From: Photobacterium sp. GB-56
GTDB taxonomy: Bacteria > Pseudomonadota > Gammaproteobacteria > Enterobacterales > Vibrionaceae
Length of the DNA: 64,000 nucleotides
Assembly (NCBI RefSeq): GCF_003026105.1
Contig: NZ_PYNW01000005.1
Coordinates: forward strand, 62,001-126,000
Direction: 5' to 3'
Shown here piece by piece: positions 10,993 through 20,700 of the stretch (position 1 is the stretch's first letter; every line of letters starts with the position of its first letter). The position numbers were made by a program, and so were the translations under genes. The notes under the pieces were generated by a model. It was given only the letters and a program-made list of their open reading frames with translations, was not told the origin of the DNA and did not search any database.

Positions 10993-12636
10993 ATGAGTGA
11001 TAACCAGCCAAATGAGGCTAAAGTACAAAACCTGAAGCAAGTATCTGCAATTTGGATCATTCCTGTTGTGGCTTTGGCTATTGGTATTTGGATGTTTGTT
11101 CAATATCTTAATAGTAAAGGGCCTGAAATAACGATTCGCCTTCCTAATGCCTCTGGTATTGAAGTGGGTAAAACCGCGATTAAATCTCTAAATGTGAAAG
11201 TCGGTGTTGTCACCAAAGTTCAGCTAAGTAAAGACTATAGCTATATAACAGTGACCGCACAGATGGATAATGATACAGAGCGTATGTTGAAAAACGATAC
11301 TAAGTTCTGGGTTGTTAAGCCACGAATTGGCAAAGAAGGAGTGTCTGGTTTAGATACGCTTCTTTCTGGTGCGTATATTGAAATGCAACCAGGCCAAGGT
11401 AAAGATGATAAATATCATTTTAAAGCGCTAGAAGTCCCCCCTGTTGCACCTGCGGATGCGAAAGGATTACGTGTTGTACTGACAAGTCATGAAGCCGGTA
11501 AATTGAGTGTTGGTGACCCAGTATTATATGATGGCTTTACTGTTGGTCGCGTTGAGAAAACGAGCTTTGATATCAATAGTAAACTAGCTAATTACCAATT
11601 GTTTATCTTTGAACCTTATAATCGACTAGTACGCACAACCAGTAAGTTCATTATGCAATCTGGTATGAATGTACAAATGAGTGCTGAAGGTTTTAACGTC
11701 AAGATTGGATCATTGGAATCGTTAATTACTGGTGGTGTCACATTCCAAACACCATCTGATGATCAAGGTATGGCTCAGAATAAACAATTAAAACATTACC
11801 GTTTATTCGATAGTGAGCAAGATTATCACGAGAAAATGTACGATAAGTACTTAAACTTTGTCATGTTATTTAAAGAATCCATTCGTGGTTTGAAAGCGGG
11901 AGCACCGATTGAATACCGTGGTATTCAAATTGGTACGGTACAGAAAGTGCCATTGCGTTTACCAAACAGTGAAGAAGGTTTTACAAGCGAACAAATCCCT
12001 GTACTGGTACGTATCGATTTAGGTCGAGTATATAACCATTCAGATGAAGGTACATTGGATAATCTGCGTGTAAATCTTGAAAAAGAGTTTAAGAACGGAC
12101 TTCGTGCAACATTGAAAACCGGTAATTTATTAACAGGTGCGCTATATATTGGCACTGATGTGTACAAAGGCGAGAAACCTGAAAAACTGGCTAAATATGA
12201 TGGTTACGAAGTCTTTCCAACTAAAGCGGGCGATCTTGCTGAAGTGCAGAAGCAGTTAACTAATTTACTCAATAAATTTAATAAACTTCCTGTAGAAGAT
12301 ACATTGAATTCAATGACTGCGACTTTAAAGGCATCTGAGAAAACAATGAATTCAGCAGCGCGTGTTACACAAGATCTTGATCGTATTCTTAAGCAAAAAG
12401 ATACTCAGACATTACCGTCTGATATTAAAGCGAGTTTGAAAGAGATCCAAAACACCTTAAATGGCTTTAGCCCAAATGCAGCAGCGTACCAAAATTTACA
12501 AGGTGCACTTGTACAATTTGAGCAAGTGATGACGGAACTACAACCCGTACTTCGTCAATTAAATGAGAAGCCAAATTCATTAGTGTTTGGTGATGAGAAA
12601 GCGAAAGATCCTATTCCAGTTGGAGGCCGTAAATAA
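10993..12636 (+). CDS. pqiB: PqiB, MCE-domain intermembrane lipid-transport protein
   Basis: Forms the periplasmic tube of the Pqi pathway. It has one N-terminal membrane anchor (residues ~19-39, AIWIIPVVALAIGIWMFVQY). Three MCE domains follow, each recognisable by its opening strand, such as ITIRLPNASGIEVGKTAIK, LRVVLTSHEAGKLSVGDPV and ESIRGLKAGAPIEYRGIQIG. A long helical C-terminal needle (~430-530) comes last. The 547 residues fit the family. Its stop overlaps the pqiC start by one base, indicating coupled translation. Confidence 0.96.
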   Translation: MSDNQPNEAKVQNLKQVSAIWIIPVVALAIGIWMFVQYLNSKGPEITIRLPNASGIEVGKTAIKSLNVKVGVVTKVQLSKDYSYITVTAQMDNDTERMLKNDTKFWVVKPRIGKEGVSGLDTLLSGAYIEMQPGQGKDDKYHFKALEVPPVAPADAKGLRVVLTSHEAGKLSVGDPVLYDGFTVGRVEKTSFDINSKLANYQLFIFEPYNRLVRTTSKFIMQSGMNVQMSAEGFNVKIGSLESLITGGVTFQTPSDDQGMAQNKQLKHYRLFDSEQDYHEKMYDKYLNFVMLFKESIRGLKAGAPIEYRGIQIGTVQKVPLRLPNSEEGFTSEQIPVLVRIDLGRVYNHSDEGTLDNLRVNLEKEFKNGLRATLKTGNLLTGALYIGTDVYKGEKPEKLAKYDGYEVFPTKAGDLAEVQKQLTNLLNKFNKLPVEDTLNSMTATLKASEKTMNSAARVTQDLDRILKQKDTQTLPSDIKASLKEIQNTLNGFSPNAAAYQNLQGALVQFEQVMTELQPVLRQLNEKPNSLVFGDEKAKDPIPVGGRK

Positions 12637-13208
12637 TGAAAAAGTGGTTATTAATTGCAGCGGTAGCGCTTGCTGGAACAGGATGTAGCTCAACAGAACC
12701 GGCATTAAAAACATATATGTTACCGATGCCAACCAGTGCGAATACGGCACATAACATTAGTAATAAATCATTGTTAATTGTGCGCCCTGTTGAAGTTGCG
12801 GCACATCTTGCTGGTACTGGTTTAGTGTATCAAACCAGCCCCACTGAAATTGTTGAAGCGCAGCAAAACCTTTGGGGTGAATCACTGAGTACGCAGTTAA
12901 CGCGTCGAATCACATTTGATTTACGCCAAAAACAAACTAAGTTTTGGGCAACACAGCTAACACCAACATTGTCTACTGCAGGTATACCACGCTTACAAGT
13001 GCGTATTAACCAGTTTAATGGTGTTTATAGCGGTGTTGCTGAAGTGGCAGGTGAATGGTTATTGATTAATGGTAATGGCGATTTACAAACCGTACATCCA
13101 TTTTCATTCCGTGTACCTTTAGCAAAAGATGGTTATTCAGCGCAAGTGGAAGCACTGTCTAAAGGTGTGGATGAGTTAACGACTCAGTTAGCACGCTCTA
13201 TCAAGTAG
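12636..13208 (+). CDS. pqiC: PqiC outer-membrane lipoprotein
   Basis: Lipoprotein that docks PqiB at the outer membrane (ABC-type transport auxiliary family). It has a type II signal peptide with lipobox AGTGC, cleaved before Cys17, and Ser at +2, which favours outer-membrane sorting. The 190-residue protein begins within the pqiB stop (TAATG) and ends the operon. Confidence 0.94.
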   Translation: MKKWLLIAAVALAGTGCSSTEPALKTYMLPMPTSANTAHNISNKSLLIVRPVEVAAHLAGTGLVYQTSPTEIVEAQQNLWGESLSTQLTRRITFDLRQKQTKFWATQLTPTLSTAGIPRLQVRINQFNGVYSGVAEVAGEWLLINGNGDLQTVHPFSFRVPLAKDGYSAQVEALSKGVDELTTQLARSIK

Positions 13209-13232
13209 TTTTTGAACAGTAGAGTAAATATT

Positions 13233-13264
13233 AAGCCGACGTTAAATACGTCGGCTTTTTTATT
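13233..13264 (+). terminator. rho-independent terminator of pqiABC
   Basis: Perfect 9-bp stem AAGCCGACG/CGTCGGCTT with a 7-base loop and a following T run. Confidence 0.93.
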
Positions 13265-13345
13265 TTTAAGAATATGAGATTCATTATTGTAATTGGCTTA
13301 TTTAAATACTAGGGTTTTGTCTTTGATTTTAGAGAGAAAGATGAA

Positions 13346-13750
13346 ATGAAAAAACTAAATGGTTCCTGTTTATGTGGCAAGGTGCAGATAGAAGTGCCTG
13401 ATGATTTTGAGTATATGGGGAATTGTCATTGTTCTGAATGTCGTAAATTTACGGGGTCAGATTACTCATCGGTGGGAGGATTAAGCTCAGAGAAATTTCG
13501 CTTTAAAACAGGTGAAGATGCGGTGTCGATATTTCAAAAAAGTGAAGAAACGGAACTCGCTTTTTGTCGAATCTGTGGTTCAAGTTTGTTTTCAAAGAAA
13601 CTAAAAACAGGCAAGCATAATATTCGTTTAGGGATTTTAGATGATATTCCAACGCATAAGCCGAGTTTTCATGTTTTCACGGCATCTAAAGCACCATGGA
13701 ATGACATAACCGATAACTTAATACAGTTTGAGAAAGGCCCTGTTAAATAG
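13346..13750 (+). CDS. GFA/CENP-V-fold zinc protein
   Basis: Member of the family named after glutathione-dependent formaldehyde-activating enzyme. The 134 residues carry the zinc ligands of the fold: CLCGKVQIEV near the N-terminus, NCHCSECRKFTGS at ~28-40, and FCRICGSSLFSK at ~72-83. Function inside this broad family cannot be assigned; glutathione-adduct or aldehyde chemistry is only a family guess. It is the first gene of a duplicated block and precedes a MerR regulator by 42 bases. A truncated copy of its last 23 codons survives at 22044-22111. Confidence 0.8.
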   Translation: MKKLNGSCLCGKVQIEVPDDFEYMGNCHCSECRKFTGSDYSSVGGLSSEKFRFKTGEDAVSIFQKSEETELAFCRICGSSLFSKKLKTGKHNIRLGILDDIPTHKPSFHVFTASKAPWNDITDNLIQFEKGPVK

Positions 13751-13792
13751 CGTATAGATAGACAAGGAAGACAATTAACAAGGAGGTAACTG

Positions 13793-14143
13793 ATGTATAT
13801 CGGTGAAGTGTCTAAATTAACAGGGGCATCAGCCAAAGCCATACGCTTATATGAATCGTTAGGTTTGTTGGGAACAGTAGTAAGAAAGGGGAGTTATCGG
13901 ATTTATGATGATAACCATGTTAGAACCGTTATTTTGATTAAAGATGCACAATCTATCGGGGTTAGTCTTGCTGAATTTAAGAGGCTGCTAGGAGATAAAA
14001 CAGTGCTAAGTTGGGATGTTGTAAGCACATTTCTTGATCAGAAAAGTAGAGCAATTGAAGAACAAATTAACCTATTGCACCAGCAGCAATCGATGATCAA
14101 AACATACCAAGACAATATTAATAAGTGTTTAGAAACTAATTGA
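13793..14143 (+). CDS. MerR-family regulator, left copy
   Basis: Small 116-residue MerR-type repressor/activator. The N-terminal winged helix (MYIGEVSKLTGASAKAIRLYE, 1-21) is followed by the wing KGSYRIYDDNHV and a long dimerisation helix (~75-112). The effector-binding tail is very short with a single Cys at 112, so metal binding is unlikely. Redox or electrophile sensing is a guess. It has a strong AGGAGG site. It differs from the right copy at only four residues (Ser22/Leu, Arg86/Lys, Lys103/His, Asn110/Lys). It is followed at once by a MerR-type promoter. Confidence 0.9.
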   Translation: MYIGEVSKLTGASAKAIRLYESLGLLGTVVRKGSYRIYDDNHVRTVILIKDAQSIGVSLAEFKRLLGDKTVLSWDVVSTFLDQKSRAIEEQINLLHQQQSMIKTYQDNINKCLETN

Positions 14144-14171
14144 CTCTTCCCTACAGGGCAAGGTGTAAACT
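14140..14171 (+). promoter_or_regulatory. MerR-type promoter, left copy, now without its gene
   Basis: -35 TTGACT (14140-14145) and -10 TAAACT (14166-14171) are separated by 20 bases, the over-long spacer typical of MerR-controlled promoters. The spacer holds the near-palindrome CTTCCCTACAGGGCAAG. The -35 overlaps the merR stop codon. In this copy the oxidoreductase gene it should drive is deleted; the next complete gene on this strand is the chitinase, 543 bases away. Confidence 0.75.
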
Positions 14172-14713
14172 GAGCTTAAAAAGGGAGAGATATTTATGTG
14201 TATTAAGCTTCAATAGTAAATAGAAAATTATATTCTAGGGGGAGTAAACGAAGATTGTAGTGTTAGACATGTAACTAATTCTAAATGAACATAAATACAT
14301 AGTTATACGTGATCGAAGCAATGAAGTAGTGTATTAGCATTCTAACACCATGAACTTATTATTTTAGACGATGTAATTATTTTCTATATTTTATTTTTTA
14401 TACCAAGAAATATAATCAAAAATTCAGCCAAAAATAAGTGTAGTAGTCAATAAATACTGGTCTTATTTTAGAGGTTTACCAATATGGTTGTCAGACTTAT
14501 TAGATATTAATCCGCCATTATATTGATGTAGTTGTAATTGGCTAAAATAGTGATATCACTACTTTCATAGAGCTGTTAAAAACAAAAGATCTTAGTAAAA
14601 ATGTTGCGAATATGTGTTTATATTTCCGAGATTTTCACATTTCATCTAATAGTGTGAGTATACTATCAATAAGAATATTATTTCTTTATTCTGAAATATG
14701 ACGTGAGTGGCTC
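14144..14713. other. 570-base AT-rich region upstream of the chitinase
   Basis: Contains the orphan MerR-type promoter, the oxidoreductase remnant, and a tail (14247-14286) matching sequence behind the intact oxidoreductase gene at 23193-23232. From 14287 to the chitinase ATG it is very AT-rich. I see no open frame, no convincing CRP site and no clear promoter there, although the chitinase promoter probably lies in it. Confidence 0.7.
14196..14216 (+). pseudogene. remnant start of the oxidoreductase gene
   Basis: ATG TGT ATT AAG CTT CAA TAG occupies the place of the intact oxidoreductase start (ATG TGC AAG AAA) in the right copy and has the same GGGAGAG ribosome site. Similarity stops after the second codon and resumes at 14247, so the gene body was removed by an internal deletion. 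Confidence 0.8.
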
Positions 14714-17700
14714 ATGAAACAGTATATTTCTCTTAATATATTCATATTGGTATTTTTTATAACTGCTTGTAATAATGACAATAGCGTTACAGATACAGTA
14801 ACTGATAACAATAGCGTGTCAGTTATAGACACAGGAATTGATGACAATAGCGCCTCAGTTATTGATACAGGAACAGATGCAACTCAATCAGGTAAAGCAA
14901 CCGTCTCTGGTACTGCGGCAGTTGGTGCTGGTTTAAAAGGACATTCTTTGGATTTGTTTGAACTCGATCCAACTAATAGCTCTCAACCGAAATTATTAGA
15001 AACAATAACGCTAGATGAGTCGAGTAAGTTTGAAGTTTCAATCCCAATGTCGACGGATACGAGTTCAAGAGTGTTCCTTGCACAAGTTAAAGATTTAGAA
15101 TCACCTGATACTGTTGTTATCGAGTCAATTATTTTTGGGCAAGACTTTGATAAATCAGTAAAGATAACGCCTTTCACCAATCTCATCGCAAAAAGCCTGC
15201 TTAAAAGTGAAACAGCATTAGATTTAGCTTCTATGAGGCGAGAGTACGATCAAGTTGCCAGTAGTGTTGTAGCCATACTCAATCCTGTTGCAGAGGCGTT
15301 AGGCTCTTCGCTTGATATTGACTCTCTGTTGTTTGGTGATTTCTTTGTAGAATCAAGTGGTCATGATGAACTAATTGAAGCAGTCACGTTTGATTGTAAT
15401 GATTCAAATTGTGCTGTTGATTTTGCAAGTGATAAAGTCAAAGAGAAAGTGATCGAGCTAGGGGTTGAAACTGAATTTACTATTAATGAGACATTAATAG
15501 ATAAACTAACACAGGCGGGCTTTGCTCTTGATGAATTGAAAACTAGCCCAACCGCCGATTTTGACTTTACAGCAAGTATTAAAGAAGCCGGCCCTGTGGT
15601 GGTACTCTTTTCATATGATGCTTCTTGGGGCCAGCCAGGTGATTCATGGGCTGGATACAGCGGTAAGATCAAATTGATAAACCTTACCGACACCCCTTTA
15701 GATGTGGCAAATAAATCCATAACGATGATTTCAGAAAAGCTGAGCATGAGCGGTGCTTGGGGCGCTGAGCTTCAAGAGAAAAAAATAGATAATAATAAAA
15801 CCAAATACACGTTTACGATCCCTCATTACGCCCAGCCTTTGCAAAAAGATGAACACCGAGTCATTGGTTTTAATGGTAAAGGCATTGCATCGGAGGTAAA
15901 TGACTTAACCCGCTGCCGCTATGAAAATGATAGCTGCATCATCAAATACGATGACACATTATCAACTTACGTTGGTGGCAGTTCTTTTGTGATTAGTGTC
16001 GATAGTGAAGAAGTTGTTGAAGATGGTGATATCACCGATGACGTTAACGAGAGTGGGGCAAATCTTGGCCGAGAACCAATTGTCGATGACCAAAATACAG
16101 TTATCGACATTACCTTAGAAAAATCTGGCTCACCTTGGTCAACGGGGTTTAATGGTGTGATCAAATTCATATCGCCAGTGGCGACCTCTTCTTGGACTTT
16201 GACGTTTTTAAAGCCAGCTGATGTGAATGATATTAGCATGTGGTCACACGGAGGGGGATTACAAACGGTGGGTGGACAATCGTTTATCAATGTTAACAAC
16301 AAAAGCTGGAATGGCGTTTTGACTCCTAATATTGAAAATTCAATTGGTGCCAGTGTTCAAGGTAAGGGCACTTATGGCGCAATATCGAGTGATAGCTGTA
16401 CTTTAACGCTTGATAGCACTAATTACCCTTGTCAGTTGATAGCTAACGAAAATGCAACCAGTGTAGAAGATCTTTCTAATATTAATAGTGTTGGTATAAC
16501 CCCTGCAGTTATCATTGATGATAATGAGACTGTCGATTCAGGTAACGAGTCTATTGTGGTCGACAATACACCCACAGATATTCCTGCTGCGTTGGTGAAA
16601 GGCAGTGGTGTGACTCAAAGTAAAACTCCAAAGAATATGACGTTTACTTCACCGAGTGATTTTAAAGGTAAAGTCGTTGCAGGTTATCTATCTGATTGGA
16701 GTGTATATGGTCGTGGTTTTGACGTTGAACGCTTACTAAAAGATGATACCTTTCCCTATAACAAACTGGTTTTTGCATTTTTAGCTATTTGTGGTGATCA
16801 AGGTTCGCTTTCTGGAAAAATTCGAGCGCAGTGTGCCGCGGAAGGTAAAAAAGATTTTGAGGTGGTCTTTTTAGATCCATGGGCAGACTTTGGTTTAAGC
16901 GTCAGTTCTCGCCAAAAGGGTAACCCTTATGTTGATGGTTTTAGTAAGGGGATTATTGAACAGCTCGATTACATTAAAAAACGAGTCCCTAACATTAGCA
17001 TCTCAGCCAGTATTGGTGGCTGGACTATGTCAGAGCCATTCCATCGCATGGCAGCCAATCCGGTACATATTGCAACCTTCGTTAATTCATTAAAAGAATT
17101 ACAAGATAAATATGGCTTTACTGGTTTTGATATCGACTGGGAATTTCCTGGTCATGGTGGTGCTTCGGGTAAATTCACATCAAATGATGGTCAATATTTT
17201 AAGGACTTGGTCTGTGCTGTGAAGGCAGGCCTTGGTGATGACATTGAAGTATCTAGTGCGGTAGGGGCAACGAAAACATATATTGATCATATCGGCGCAT
17301 ATTATAAAACCATTTATGACCAAGGCTGTCTTGATTACATTTATATGATGAATTACGACTACTTCGGCGCATGGGATGATAAAATTGGTCATCAAACGAG
17401 TGTGATGCCGTCCTCTTCACTAACAGGGGGAATACCTAATGACGATGATACACGGTGGAGTGTCAATGCCGCTATCAAGTTATTTGAGCAAGCCGGTTTT
17501 AAGCGTGATCGTTTATTGATGGGGATTGCCAATTACGGTCGAGGTTTTAAATCTCTTGATTTAACCATCAATCAGCAAGGTGCGCTTGGCGGGACGAAAA
17601 CCTCTACATCACCATCGTCAGGTACGTTTGAAAGTGGAGTAGTGGAAGGCTACGATCTTTGGCGCAATGTAGTTGGTGAAGATCTACAGGGGCGTGGCGA

Positions 17701-20700
17701 TTTTGCACTTTATAGCGATTTTGAAGCTCACGCTGATGTATATTTCAATAAAGTCACTGGCGATTACATTTCGATAGACACGCCACGAACCGCCTATATG
17801 AAAGCGAAGTTGGCTGATGTTTTGGGGTTAGCGGGCGCTTTCGTTTGGACTATTGAGCAAGATGATGGTCGCATTGTTACCGCAATGCAAGATGGATTTG
17901 GCCTTAATGGTGATGTGCCATCTGAGCGTGCGATAACCTACTCCGCCTGCGGTATTCCATTTAAAGATGACGAAGAGAATTTGTGTGCAGAGCTTTATAG
18001 TGGACTCAATAATTTCTCATCTGGTAGTGGTTCAGGTAGTAGCATTGCTACTATCCTCAATGCAGCCGTTAGCCTTCCTTCGCCAGGGCAAACTGTTCGT
18101 GTAGTGGATGGTATAATCGTAGACATTGGAACTGGAACAGATACAACTCCAGCACCAGATCTAGATCAAAATGTGGTTCCTGATTCTCACATTATTTATC
18201 GTTCAGAGCTCAATCAACATCAAACGAATGCAGAAAGTGCATACAAAGAAAGTATTAATGCTGCTAAAAGCCTACTCAGAACACGGGATAATACTATTGT
18301 TGAGGCAGTCTCCCCACTAAATACAACTAACCCTGATAACGTCAAGCGTGTTGAAAGCATGTTTAATCAAAGTAATTGGGATGAATTGTTTTCTCACGCT
18401 GCGCCTGAATACTCTTATACTAACTTCTTAAAGGCTGTCGCTAAGTTCCCTGCATTGTGTGATACCTACACCGATGGACGTGATAGCGACGCTATTTGTC
18501 GTAAGTCACTCGCAACTATGTTTGCTCATTTTGTGCAGGAAACCGGTAAAAACTCTGAATATGATGGTGATACATGGAAACAAGGCTTGCACTACGTTCG
18601 AGAGATGGGATGGACTGAAACCTCACGAGATGGATACAACGGCAATTGTGATGTTTCTAGCGATTTTGCCAGTCGAGTGTGGCCGTGTGGTAAGTTTGAA
18701 AACGGTGACTACAAGTCCTATTTTGGTCGTGGGGCTAAACAATTAAGTTACAACTATAACTACGGACCTTTCTCTAACGCGATGTACGGTGATGTGTCTA
18801 TATTGCTTAATAATCCAGAGATGGTTGCTGATACATGGCTTAATATCGCTTCCGCTATCTTTTTTTATGTGTATCCACAGCCACCTAAACCATCAATGTT
18901 GAGTGTCATTGATGGCTCTTGGACACCTAATCAAGCTGATATCGATGCAGGTTTAAATAACGGTTTCGGTATGACCATTCACATAATAAATGGTGGGCTT
19001 GAATGCGGCTCTGGTAACGAAGATGCGAGAGCTCAAAATCGTATAAATTATTATAACGAATTTGCTAATTACTTATCAGTGACAACTCCAGCCGATGAGG
19101 TGCTTGGTTGTAAAAATATGGCTCAATTCTCTGATGTTACCGGTGGTTCCGGCTCTGTTCCTATTTATTGGGAGCAAGATTGGTCAAGCCCATATAAATG
19201 TAAATTAGTTAACTATCAAACAGCTTACACAACGTTTGATATAGGTGGGTACGAAAAGTGTGTTAAGGACAAATATCCTGATGTAGTTATTTTGGAGGAT
19301 GGCGATAGCCCTATTGTTAATGATGACTCAAAAGATACAGAGACTGTAGGTGATGGTGATGCCGTTGGTGATTCAGATGGTACAGACACTGCAGATGTAG
19401 GTGATGGCGTTGATGATTCAGATGGTACAGACACTGCAGGTGTAGGTGATGGCGTTGATGATTCAGATGGTACAGACACTGCAGGTGTAGGTGATGGCGT
19501 TGATGATTCAGATAGTATAGACAATGGAGACGTAAGTGATGATAATGATTTGAACACTCCTACAAATGCACTGTGTCAATCTTTCAATATTTACCCGAAC
19601 TGGCCTGCAAATGATCATGCTGATGGTGGAGATATCGTAGTTTATGATGATATTGCTTACAAAGCATCATGGTGGACAAACACAATACCAGGTAGTGATG
19701 AATCATGGACATTACATTTACGATGTGACGGCGTAGAGCCCTCGTCACAAACTTCTCTAAAAATGCCAAACCCCAAAGATCCTATTGATCTTAACATGCG
19801 ACATTGGCCAAATTATCTTTCTATATCGGCACCAAATTTAAATCTTTCAGAAAATATACCAAGTACTGTTAGATTCGAATTACCAGTTTTAAACCAACTT
19901 ACAGATAGTAATCACTTAACCGATCATTTTAAATCTTTGGCTGAACAATTATTACTTAATGAAGAAAGCAATATTACTATTTTGCTTTCCAGTGATATGT
20001 TTGATATGAATTATCAGGACGAACTTTCAACATTAGATAATATTCCTGTAAATTTAGCTCTGACTAACGCTATTGCAGTAAATAATATTCCTTTAGATAG
20101 CTCATTACTAAATTCATTATCAGATGATGTCAAAGGTTTACTTAAAGCACATAATTTACTAATTAGTCAATTACTTCCTGATGCAAATATTGGGTGGCAG
20201 GTGATAATTGGTGATTTTGCCTATGATCAACACTCTGGTGGTTATCGTTCAGTTTGGAACATGGCTTCATTACCGGTAGTTAATTTGCTTACAGATTACG
20301 AACTTTATAGTGGTGAGTACTCTGCTCATTTTGTTGTATTTAGTAAATCATCAATGACTCCAGCATTAGATAACGACCAGTGGGATAATGCTCTTCGATT
20401 TATTAAACAAGTCACAGATACTCTGAATGTCCCTGCTATGCTAGCTTCGATACCAAGTAACCAAGCTGGTAATTACTTTTTAGGTTTGACTTCAGCAGAT
20501 AGAAAGCTTCGACACGCAGCATACCATAATATATTTTCGATTCAGTTTGATACTGTAGATATGGCTTTGCAGAATAAAATAGAATCTTACTTACAAAATA
20601 AATTGCCTCTCTACAATTCGGGAGGTGGTATGTCAATTTCGGATAGCACATTAACAAATATTACTTCGTTAAATGACGAATTAATAAGCGTTACAACGAA

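Larger units (their letters stand above)
13683..14200 (+). repeat. long direct repeat, left copy (GFA end, merR, promoter)
   Basis: About 518 bases that recur with few mismatches and a 4-base length difference at 22044-22565. The unit spans the last 68 bases of the GFA gene, the whole merR gene, its downstream promoter, and the first bases of the oxidoreductase gene. The two copies flank the giant chitinase gene. Confidence 0.95.

Noticed and set aside
14580..14650. CRP-like half sites TGTG...TCACAT before the chitinase gene
   Set aside because: The spacing between halves is far too long for a CRP site.
19346..19531. Short tandem repeats that might suggest a CRISPR array
   Set aside because: The units are contiguous without spacers and are in frame with the protein.
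19225..19557. A 110-codon leftward open frame rich in Pro and Ser opposite the chitinase linker
   Set aside because: It is the mirror of the Asp/Gly-coding tandem repeat, has no ribosome site, and lies wholly inside the chitinase gene.
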